Translations under genes and position numbers: made by a program
The notes under the pieces: model-generated
What the model was told of the DNA's origin: nothing
The model's input: only the letters and a program-made list of their open reading frames with translations
Databases searched by the model: none
In this document: positions 17,033 to 24,145 of the stretch, in pieces
How positions within the stretch are numbered: position 1 is the stretch's first letter
Layout: every line of letters starts with the position of its first letter
Assembly: GCF_015477765.1 (NCBI RefSeq)
Contig: NZ_JADLQQ010000011.1
Coordinates: 1-64,000 of the forward strand
From: Nocardia transvalensis
Lineage (GTDB): Bacteria > Actinomycetota > Actinomycetes > Mycobacteriales > Mycobacteriaceae
DNA length: 64,000 nt
Reading direction: 5' to 3'

Positions 17033-17676
17033 CCATACGGGTGCTGCTGGTCGATGATCAGGAGCTGATTCGGGTCGGTTTTCGCATGATCCTCGATTCC
17101 CAGCAGGACATGGAAGTCGTCGGTGAGGCCAGCGATGGCCTCGACGCTTTGGAACAATTGAAAACCCTCACGGTCGATGTCGTTCTCATGGACGTCAGGA
17201 TGGAGCCGATGGACGGCGTGGAGGCGACCCGGCGGATCTGTCGCAGCGGGGGCCCGCGGGTGGTCGTCCTGACCACATTCGACCTCGACGAATATGCGTA
17301 CCAGGCTCTCGAGGCCGGTGCGAGCGGGTTTCTCCTCAAGAACGCACCGTTGGCCGAGATCACGTCGGCCATCCGTTATGTGCATTCCGGTGACGCGGTC
17401 GTTGCCCCCAGCACTACGAAGCGGTTGTTGGCGAGGTTCGTCCACAAGCCGGACGACTCGTCTCGGCCGGTACCCGGCATTCTCGGCGAACTCACGCCGC
17501 GCGAGCGCGAGGTCTTGGCCATGCTGGCGGATGGCTTGTCGAATGGGGAGATTGCGGAGAGGTTGTTCGTGGCCGAGACCACGGTCAAGACGCACGTGGG
17601 ACGCATCCTGACGAAGCTCGGCCTGCGGGACAGGGTGCAGGCTGTGGTGTTCGCCTATAAGGCCGGGCTGATCTGA
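17029..17676 (+). CDS. LuxR/NarL-family response regulator, second system
   Basis: A 215-residue regulator. The receiver domain shows Asp9, Asp10, phospho-acceptor Asp55 (VVLMDVRMEP) and Lys in FLLKNAPLAE. The output domain is a NarL-type helix-turn-helix (LTPREREVLAMLADGLSNGEIAERLFVAETTVKTHVGRI). Overlap with the kinase gene by four bases implies fixed stoichiometry. It is the last gene of the presumed lasso operon. Candidate targets are the lasso promoter upstream of 11133 and its own transporter. Confidence 0.94.
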   Translation: MTIRVLLVDDQELIRVGFRMILDSQQDMEVVGEASDGLDALEQLKTLTVDVVLMDVRMEPMDGVEATRRICRSGGPRVVVLTTFDLDEYAYQALEAGASGFLLKNAPLAEITSAIRYVHSGDAVVAPSTTKRLLARFVHKPDDSSRPVPGILGELTPREREVLAMLADGLSNGEIAERLFVAETTVKTHVGRILTKLGLRDRVQAVVFAYKAGLI

Positions 17677-17777
17677 GATCGAGGGTGAGGGAACGGAAAC
17701 GGCCTCGCCGGCGTCTAAGTCCCTAGAGAGATAACCGACCGGTCATCTTGGGCCGGTCTGCGAATCGGGGGCAACAT

Positions 17778-19436
17778 ATGAAGCTGGCAACCGGTAGTGG
17801 GATCGAGCGTGGAACTGGCTGTGCGCGGCACGAGTTCGCGCGCAGGCTTGCTGCGTTGCATCGGGCCGCGGGGGCGCCGTCGTTGCGGAATGTCGCCATG
17901 CTGGCGCAGCAGCGGGGGGCGATCGGTGAGGGGCAGGGGCGGTCGGCGCTGGCCAGTGCGCAGCGGGTCAGCGATTGGATGAGTGGGCGCAACGTCCCGG
18001 CGCGGTTCGAATCGCTGCTTCCGGTGTTGCAGGTGCTGGCCGCGCGGGCGCGGCGGCGGGCGGGAACACCCGGCGAGACATTGGATCTGCGGGCCTGGCG
18101 CGCATTGTGGCTGGCCGCGCGCAGCGCTCCGGCGGCCTTGCCCGAGACGATCGCGCGGCCGCCGTATCCGGATGCCGACGGGGGTTACGGCGACCACGAA
18201 CCCGTCTTGTTCGGGCGGCGCCGCCAGGTCGTCTGCCTGCTGGAGATGATTCGGAAATCGGCCGATCCGGACCGGGCCGCCGACGTCATCGTCCTCACCG
18301 GAGCGTCCGGGGTCGGGAAGACCGCACTGCTGCGGGGCGGTGTGGTGCCTGCGCTGAACGCCGAGGCCGGGCGGTGGGCCGTCACGGTCGTCGCGCTCGG
18401 TCGCGACCCGCTGCGCGCGTTGCAGAAAATTACTGACGAGACAACCGATTCCGGTGGTTCCGAGCGCCTACTGCTGATCGTCGACCAGTTCGAGCAACTG
18501 TTCCGGCCCGAGGTCGATGCGGCGGATCGGGAGACATTCCTGCTGGGCCTCAAACGCCTGTCGGCGATCGGCTCGGTCCTGGTCTCGGTGCGCTGCACCC
18601 ACCTGGTCGACTGTTCGCGATACTCCTGGCTGGCAAATGCCGTGCAGCACAACGGCTTCAGGCTGAATCCGATGCGGCGCCAGGAATTGGTCTCGGCCAT
18701 TGCCGGGCCGCCGCGCAGCCGCGGCGTGACCGTCGACCCCGGGGTGGTCGAACTGATCGTCACGGCACTCGACATGAGCCGGCCCACGCTCACCAGATCC
18801 GCCGCCGAGGCCGGAGCCTTACCCGTACTGGCGGCCACGATGCGATCGTTGTGGACCCACCACAGCGGAAGCCGGCTCGATGTGGCCGGGTATCGCCGGG
18901 TCGGCGGCGTCGCCGGGGTGGTCACCCGGCTGGCCGAGCAGACCTGGGAGGGGTTGCGGGCGGGCGAGCAGGTCGATGCCCGGCGGCTGCTGCTGGCCCT
19001 GCTCACCGTGCACCGCGACGGCACCGTCGTCCGGCGCCGCCTCACCCTCGCCGATCTCGAACGCATCGCGGCGCGACCCGGTGCCGATCTGTTCGAGCGT
19101 CTGGTGAGTGCGCGGCTGATCACCGTGGAATCCCGGCATGCCTGTCTCGCCCACGACAGCCTGCTCGAATGGGATCGGCTGCGCGGCTGGGTGGCCGAGC
19201 ACCGAGAGTTGCTGATCTGGCGCGACCGCATCGAAGCCGACGCCGCCGAATGGGAAACCGCCGACCGAGACCCCGGTCTGCTCTATCGCAGTATCCGGCT
19301 GACCACCGCGATCCACCATGCGGATCCCGCACTGAGCCCACTCGCCACCGAATTCCTGCGCGCCTGCGCCCGCGCCGAATTGGGAGCACAGTCGGCCGAC
19401 TCGTGGCCCGGCAAGGATTACCAGGACGTGAGTTGA
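17778..19436 (+). CDS. nSTAND1-type P-loop ATPase with N-terminal HTH, no WD40 repeats
   Basis: A 552-residue signalling ATPase. Residues about 10-110 resemble the helix-turn-helix front of actinobacterial nSTAND regulators (EFARRLAALHRAAG, SAQRVSDWMSGRNVP). The nSTAND1 NTPase follows: LFGRRRQV entry, Walker A GASGVGKT at 175-182, Walker B LLIVDQFEQLF at about 232-242, then winged-helix-like and helical parts. Relatives usually carry a long WD40 sensor at the C-terminus; here the chain ends soon after the helical region. ATG 17778 has GGGGG upstream; 17748 is an alternative. It could be a truncated STAND regulator or one sensing through a partner. Confidence 0.8.
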   Translation: MKLATGSGIERGTGCARHEFARRLAALHRAAGAPSLRNVAMLAQQRGAIGEGQGRSALASAQRVSDWMSGRNVPARFESLLPVLQVLAARARRRAGTPGETLDLRAWRALWLAARSAPAALPETIARPPYPDADGGYGDHEPVLFGRRRQVVCLLEMIRKSADPDRAADVIVLTGASGVGKTALLRGGVVPALNAEAGRWAVTVVALGRDPLRALQKITDETTDSGGSERLLLIVDQFEQLFRPEVDAADRETFLLGLKRLSAIGSVLVSVRCTHLVDCSRYSWLANAVQHNGFRLNPMRRQELVSAIAGPPRSRGVTVDPGVVELIVTALDMSRPTLTRSAAEAGALPVLAATMRSLWTHHSGSRLDVAGYRRVGGVAGVVTRLAEQTWEGLRAGEQVDARRLLLALLTVHRDGTVVRRRLTLADLERIAARPGADLFERLVSARLITVESRHACLAHDSLLEWDRLRGWVAEHRELLIWRDRIEADAAEWETADRDPGLLYRSIRLTTAIHHADPALSPLATEFLRACARAELGAQSADSWPGKDYQDVS

Positions 19437-19490
19437 AAGCCACCCGGGTCGCAACCGGGCAATCGGGCCCGCGTCCAGGAGACTGGACGG

Positions 19491-20702
19491 GTGGTCGAGC
19501 ACGCGTCAACCTCCGATTCGGGGGCCTCGAACCCCGGCGCCGGCGGTCCGGGATCCGATCGCATGCCGCGCTGGCTGCCGCGGGCGTTGCTGCTGGCGTT
19601 CGGATTCCTGGCCGTCTACCAGATCGGCGACTGGGCCTTCCACAAGCTGTTCGGGCTGATCACGATGATGCTAGTCGCCTTCTTCATCTCCCTGGCGATG
19701 GAGCCCGCGGTCGACATACTGACCAGACGACGGTTCCCGCGCGGGCTGGCCACCGGCATGGTGTTCGTGCTGTTGTTCGCCGCCGTGGCCGGATTCTTCG
19801 CCGCCTTGGCGACGCTGCTGGTGGAGACGGTGAGCGATCTGCTGAACCAACTGCCCGACCTGCTCAATCAGCTGGTCGACTGGGTCAACAACACCTTCCA
19901 CCAGCACTTCACCATCGATCAGTTGCGCGATCGACTGCTGCACGACTCCAACATCATCAACAACTATGCCCAGACCGCGGCAAACAACGTCTGGGGCGTG
20001 TCCAGCACGATCCTGGGCGGGGTGGCCCAGTTCCTGACCATCGCGCTGTTCAGCATCTATCTCACCGCCGACGGTCCCAAGCTGCGACGCACACTCTGCT
20101 CGCTGCTGCCGCCGCGGCGACAGGACACCGTCCTGCACGCATGGGATCTGGCCATCGACAAGACCGGCGGCTACCTGTACTCCCGCGCGCTGCTCGCGGT
20201 GATCTCCGCGGTCACCCACGCCATCTTCCTGGCGATTCTCGACCTGCCCAATGCGATCGCGCTGGGCGTGTGGTTCGGTGTGGTCGCCTCCTTCGTGCCG
20301 ACCATCGGCACCTACCTCGCGAGTGTGCTGCCGATTCTGGTGGCGCTCACCGTCGAGCCGATCGACGCGGTGTGGTTGGTCATCTTCGTGGTGCTCTACC
20401 AGTGGTTCCAGGACTATCTGCTGCAGCCGCGCATCACCGCGCGCACGGTCGACGTGAACGCCGCCGTCGCACTGCTGGCGGTACTGGCCGGCGCGGCGGC
20501 GCTCGGTGCGGTCGGAGCGCTGCTCGCGATTCCGGCCACCGCGACCGCGCAGGCGTTCCTGAGCGAATACGTGCCGCGCTACGCGGTGGCCGAGGATCCA
20601 CGGATCGAGCGCACCGCGCCGAAGCGGGAGCGGCGGGCCATGCGCCGCCAACGCTCCGAGCGCCAACGGTCCGAGCGCGATTCCGAGCGCGATTCGCAGT
20701 GA
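19491..20702 (+). CDS. AI-2E family (PerM-like) transporter
   Basis: A membrane protein of 403 residues in the AI-2E/UPF0118 family. An unstructured, Ser/Gly-rich N-terminus precedes about eight membrane segments. Typical family stretches are LITMMLVAFFISLAMEPAVD, a periplasmic helical region (LLNQLPDLLNQLVDWV) and the signature FGVVASFVPTIGTYLASVLP with LYQWFQDYLLQPRI near the end. The C-terminus is a basic, Arg-rich tail with repeated RQRSER. Family members export small molecules or act as Na+/H+ antiporters; substrate here unknown. GTG start. Confidence 0.87.
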   Translation: MVEHASTSDSGASNPGAGGPGSDRMPRWLPRALLLAFGFLAVYQIGDWAFHKLFGLITMMLVAFFISLAMEPAVDILTRRRFPRGLATGMVFVLLFAAVAGFFAALATLLVETVSDLLNQLPDLLNQLVDWVNNTFHQHFTIDQLRDRLLHDSNIINNYAQTAANNVWGVSSTILGGVAQFLTIALFSIYLTADGPKLRRTLCSLLPPRRQDTVLHAWDLAIDKTGGYLYSRALLAVISAVTHAIFLAILDLPNAIALGVWFGVVASFVPTIGTYLASVLPILVALTVEPIDAVWLVIFVVLYQWFQDYLLQPRITARTVDVNAAVALLAVLAGAAALGAVGALLAIPATATAQAFLSEYVPRYAVAEDPRIERTAPKRERRAMRRQRSERQRSERDSERDSQ

Positions 20703-20755
20703 CGGCAAGCCGCCGTTAAGCCCCCACCAAGGCCCAGGCGGCATCGTCTGTAGCC

Positions 20756-20820
20756 GCGGGACGAGTTCCCGCGATCCACACCGGACTCGACCTGGCTCGG
20801 CGGGGAGGTCAGGTCGAGTC
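20756..20820 (+). terminator. Tandem hairpins in a 304-bp gene-free stretch
   Basis: Between the AI-2E gene and the Eis-like gene (20703-21006) I see no coding sequence. It holds two hairpins: GCGGGA/TCCCGC (20756-20772) and a perfect 11-bp stem GACTCGACCTG/CAGGTCGAGTC (20784-20794 and 20810-20820). They probably terminate the upstream gene. The remaining 180 bases should hold the Eis promoter, but no clear boxes stand out. Confidence 0.55.
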
Positions 20821-21006
20821 GGCCGTGGCGGCGGGCCCGAATCCGGGAGCGGGGCACCACTATTCGCAACGAGGCGGATACGACAGCGGCGTCCGGTGCC
20901 CTTCCGCACTCCGCCGCCACGGCCGATCGGCGGCGCAACGACGCTGTCGAGGTGACAGCCGAAATTGCCATGCGCCGAACCGGCCGTCCGTGCGAAGGTC
21001 GACAGT

Positions 21007-22206
21007 ATGGCGCTCCCATCCGGAATCACCTTGCGACCGGCTACCGCGGCGGACGAGCCCGCGCTCGAGTTGCTGCTGGCGAACGCATTCGGCGGATCCC
21101 CGCGGGTGGACCCGGTCCTGGCCGCGCAGCGGCTGCAGGTCTTCCCGACCGAGCGGGCCCTCGTCGCGGTCGACGGCGAGCGGATCGTCGGCCACGTCAA
21201 GGACCGGGTGATGACGCTGACGGTGCCGGGCGAGCGGACCGTCGAGGCCTGCGGTATCGCCGGAGTGGCGGTGCTGCCGACCCATCGCCGCCGCGGCATC
21301 CTGCGCGCGATGTACACCGAACAGCACCGGCGCACCGAGGAGGCCGGGCTGCCGCTGACCATCTTCACCGCCAGCGAGGCCACCATCTACGGGCGTTTCG
21401 GGTACGGCCCGGCCGTGCTCGAGAACCGGGTGAAGATCGACCGCCGCTTCGCCGAATTCCGGCCCACCACACCGGATCCCGGCGGCGTCGAGTTGACACC
21501 GCTGGACACCGCACTGCCGCTGCTGCCGGACATCTACGACCGATGGCGGCGGCGCACCCCGGGCGCCCAGACCCGCCCCGCGGCGGCCTGGCAGACCAAA
21601 CTGGCCGACTATCGCGGTGCCGACGGCCTGTTCGCGCTGGTCCATCCGGACGGCTACGCGCTCTACCGATTCGTGCGCCCCGACCACGGGCTCCATGCCG
21701 AGGTGGTGGAACTGCGGGCGGTCACCGACGAGGCCCACTGCGCGCTGTGGCGGGCCGTGCTCGGCCTGGATCTGGTCACCATCGTCGAGGCCACGATCAG
21801 CAGCGACGATCCGCTGCCCTATCTGATCACCGATCCGCGAGCGGTCCGTACCGTCGGACGCTCAGACGGTCTGTGGGCGCGGCTGATGGACGTGCCCGCC
21901 GCGCTGTCGGCGCGCGGCTATCAGCACGATCTGGACATCGTCCTCGCGGTGACCGATCCGTTCCGGGACGCGGGAGGCGACTTCGCCCTGCGCATCCGCG
22001 ACGGCGTCGCCGACTGCGAGCCGACCACCCGGCCCGCTGATATCGAACTGGGTATCGACGTGCTGGCGAGCATGTACCTGGGCGCCCACCGCGCGCAGGC
22101 GTTCGCGGCGGCGAACCGGCTGCGGGCCAAGGACTCCGAACACCTGCGCAATCTGGACCTCGCCTTCTCGAGCGAACGCGAGGCCGTGCTGGGCTGGTTC
22201 TTCTGA
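21007..22206 (+). CDS. eis: Eis-like GNAT N-acetyltransferase
   Basis: A cytoplasmic acetyltransferase of the enhanced-intracellular-survival family, 399 residues (M. tuberculosis Eis has about 400). The first GNAT domain carries the acetyl-CoA loop in VAVLPTHRRRGILRAMY and TASEATIYGRFGYGPA. The second, degenerate GNAT and C-terminal sterol-carrier-like domains follow. The chain ends in ...GWFF; a terminal Phe carboxylate acts as the catalytic base in Eis, and it is preserved. Eis enzymes acetylate amines, including aminoglycosides at several positions. ATG 21007 is chosen as the start of the conserved N-terminus. Confidence 0.88.
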   Translation: MALPSGITLRPATAADEPALELLLANAFGGSPRVDPVLAAQRLQVFPTERALVAVDGERIVGHVKDRVMTLTVPGERTVEACGIAGVAVLPTHRRRGILRAMYTEQHRRTEEAGLPLTIFTASEATIYGRFGYGPAVLENRVKIDRRFAEFRPTTPDPGGVELTPLDTALPLLPDIYDRWRRRTPGAQTRPAAAWQTKLADYRGADGLFALVHPDGYALYRFVRPDHGLHAEVVELRAVTDEAHCALWRAVLGLDLVTIVEATISSDDPLPYLITDPRAVRTVGRSDGLWARLMDVPAALSARGYQHDLDIVLAVTDPFRDAGGDFALRIRDGVADCEPTTRPADIELGIDVLASMYLGAHRAQAFAAANRLRAKDSEHLRNLDLAFSSEREAVLGWFF

Positions 22207-22261
22207 GCGTCGGCCGTCGAGTGTGAGCCGCGGCTCGTCGACGCGGCTCGGCGGCCCTGGC

Positions 22262-22672
22262 ATGCTGGTGACTGTGACGCTCATCCGGTTGATCCTGAAC
22301 GTGCTGTGGCTGGTGTTCGCCGGGTTCTGGATGGCGGTCGGCTACGCCGTGGCGGGGCTGATCTGCTGCGTGCTCATCATCACCATCCCGTTCGGCATCG
22401 CGTCGTTCCGGATCGCGGCGTATGTCCTGTGGCCGTTCGGGCGGGAGGTGGTGGCACGACCGGACGCGGGAATGCCGTCACTGGTCGGCAATGTCATCTG
22501 GTTTCTGGTGGCGGGCTGGTGGTTGGCGCTGGGCCACCTGTTCACCAGCATCCCGCTGTTCGTTTCGATTGTCGGAATTCCGTTCGGATGGGCCAATCTG
22601 AAGCTCATCCCGGTATCGCTGATGCCGCTGGGTCGTGAAATCGTGCCCAGCGACCGGGCTTTCGGCCGCTGA
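22262..22672 (+). CDS. YccF domain membrane protein
   Basis: A 136-residue inner-membrane protein made of two repeats, each with a membrane segment pair and the motif IPFGIASFRIA...WPFGREVV or IPFGWANLKLI...MPLGREIV, the hallmark of the YccF (DUF307) family. ATG 22262 begins MLVTVTLIRLIL; an upstream GTG at 22223 would add residues with no family match. It ends four bases before the convergent MarR gene. Function unknown. Confidence 0.85.
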   Translation: MLVTVTLIRLILNVLWLVFAGFWMAVGYAVAGLICCVLIITIPFGIASFRIAAYVLWPFGREVVARPDAGMPSLVGNVIWFLVAGWWLALGHLFTSIPLFVSIVGIPFGWANLKLIPVSLMPLGREIVPSDRAFGR

Positions 22673-22676
22673 AGCG

Positions 22677-23114
22677 CTACTCCGACTGATCCACAATCTG
22701 TTTCATGATCGCCACCGCCTCGCGCAGCACCTGCAGCTGATCGGGTCGCAGCACCGACAGCTGTTCGGTCATCCAGGCCTCGCGCGCGTTGTTCTCGTCC
22801 TGAATCAGGGCGCGACCGGCGTCCGACAGCGAGACGATGATCTGGCGGCCGTCGGTGGGATGCGGTTTGCGTTCCACCAGTTGCAGTTCCGACAGTGAGG
22901 CGATCACCCTGGTCATCGACGGCGGCTGGACCCGTTCCTTCGCCGCCAGGGCGCCGGGCGTCATGGCCCCTTCCCGATTCAGGGTCGCCAGAGCCGACAA
23001 TTGCGTCAGCGAAATCTGAGCGTCGGCGCGGCGGCCCCGCAGATGCCGCGTCAAACGCACCACCGCCAGGGAGAGGTCGGCGGCCAGCGCGCGAAGGTCG
23101 GAAGGCGTTGTCAC
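22677..23114 (-). CDS. MarR-family transcriptional regulator
   Basis: A 145-residue winged-helix regulator. The MarR core reads LTQLSALATLNREGAMTPGALAAKERVQPPSMTRVIASLSELQLVERKPHPTDGRQIIVSLSDAG: recognition helix, then the wing with the DGRQ turn. GTG 23114 begins VTTPSDLRALAADLSLAVVRL and is the natural family start. It is divergent from the DUF2530 gene with 64 bases between them, a likely autoregulatory operator. Probably the counterpart of mycobacterial Rv0880 by position and family. Confidence 0.9.
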   Translation of the reverse strand: MTTPSDLRALAADLSLAVVRLTRHLRGRRADAQISLTQLSALATLNREGAMTPGALAAKERVQPPSMTRVIASLSELQLVERKPHPTDGRQIIVSLSDAGRALIQDENNAREAWMTEQLSVLRPDQLQVLREAVAIMKQIVDQSE

Positions 23115-23178
23115 AGAGGCAAACGATACGGGACACGCCACGTGGGAGACGGCCGTTCCCGCCGCTAAGGTTGACATC

Positions 23179-23427
23179 GTGACGCAGAACGTGCCCGAGA
23201 TTCCGCCGCGCCTGACCGATCCGCGCCCGGTGCTGGCGGTGGGGGTCGTGCTGTGGGCCATCGCGACGGTCGTGGTGTGGGTGACCGAAAGGTGGGCAGA
23301 CGCACGACCGATCTGCCTGATGGGGCTGGTGGTCGGGCTGCTCGCCTACATCATCTTCGCCATCCAGCGGCGCGGCGCCCGCCGTGGCGACAAGGGCGCC
23401 CAGAAAGGGCTCGAGCAAGGGCTGTGA
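23179..23427 (+). CDS. DUF2530 small membrane protein
   Basis: An 82-residue protein with two membrane helices (AVGVVLWAIATVVVWV and CLMGLVVGLLAYIIFAI) joined by a short loop WVTERWADARP, then a basic Gln/Gly tail. The N-terminal PPRLTDPRPVLAVG and overall shape match DUF2530. It is divergent from the MarR gene and could be its target. GTG start. Function unknown; position matches Rv0882 of M. tuberculosis as I recall it. Confidence 0.85.
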   Translation: MTQNVPEIPPRLTDPRPVLAVGVVLWAIATVVVWVTERWADARPICLMGLVVGLLAYIIFAIQRRGARRGDKGAQKGLEQGL

Positions 23428-23518
23428 GGCGATTCGTCCCATCGTTGGTCGGCCGTCCACGGTGACTTTTACGGCCCGCGAATTGACTGTTCGCGTCCTT
23501 GCCGCTTAACTGCGTTGG

Positions 23519-24145
23519 GTGTCCTCCCGATTGAGCGTCGAAGAAAGACGAGCCCACCTTATCGAGGCGGCCATCGGCCTTGCCGAAAAAAAGGGTGTAG
23601 CCGGGGTTACCACGCGCGATGTGGCTCAGGCAGCCGGTGTTTCGCTCGGTGTGGTGCACTACTGTTTCGAAAACAAGGACGCGCTGATGACCGAACTGGT
23701 CAAGGCGCTGTCGATGGAATTACGCGATTCCGTGGAGACCAACGAAACGGTCTGGCAGGACGTCGGAAGTGGAAAAGATTCGCTTCAAAATTTGGTGCGG
23801 GCAAGCCTGGAACTGCTGTGGTTGAACATCGAAGCCACGCCCGAACGGCAGCTGCTCACCTACGAAACCACGACCTACGCGTTGCGCGAAAGTGAACAGA
23901 CCCCAGCGAAACTCGCGATCGCGCGCGAGCAGTACACGTTCAACGACTCCACGGTCGCCGATGTCCTCGAGCACGCCCGCGATGCCACCGGCACGCAGTG
24001 GCGCGTGCCCGTCCAGACGCTGAGCCGTTTCACGCTCAATGTCATCGACGGAATCGTCTTGCGCTGGCTCGTCGACAACGACAGCGCCGCCGTCCGCAAC
24101 CAGCTGGACGTCTTGGCCGAAATGATCGCTACGTACGCGAAGTAG
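23519..24145 (+). CDS. TetR-family transcriptional regulator
   Basis: A 208-residue TetR regulator. The helix-turn-helix is clear at residues 8-55: EERRAHLIEAAIGLAEKKGVAGVTTRDVAQAAGVSLGVVHYCFENKDAL. The ligand domain ends in a helix with NVIDGIVLRWLVDND, a pattern of the BetI/KstR2-like C-terminal families. GTG start. Its 3' end overlaps that of the convergent ATPase gene by 17 bases. The region just upstream (23428-23518) has no clear operator. Ligand and targets unknown. Confidence 0.88.
   Translation: MSSRLSVEERRAHLIEAAIGLAEKKGVAGVTTRDVAQAAGVSLGVVHYCFENKDALMTELVKALSMELRDSVETNETVWQDVGSGKDSLQNLVRASLELLWLNIEATPERQLLTYETTTYALRESEQTPAKLAIAREQYTFNDSTVADVLEHARDATGTQWRVPVQTLSRFTLNVIDGIVLRWLVDNDSAAVRNQLDVLAEMIATYAK

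Noticed and set aside
20579..21019. Possible gene in the AI-2E/Eis gap
   Set aside because: Open frames there overlap both neighbours, are Arg/Ser-rich without hydrophobic or domain pattern, and coincide with hairpins.
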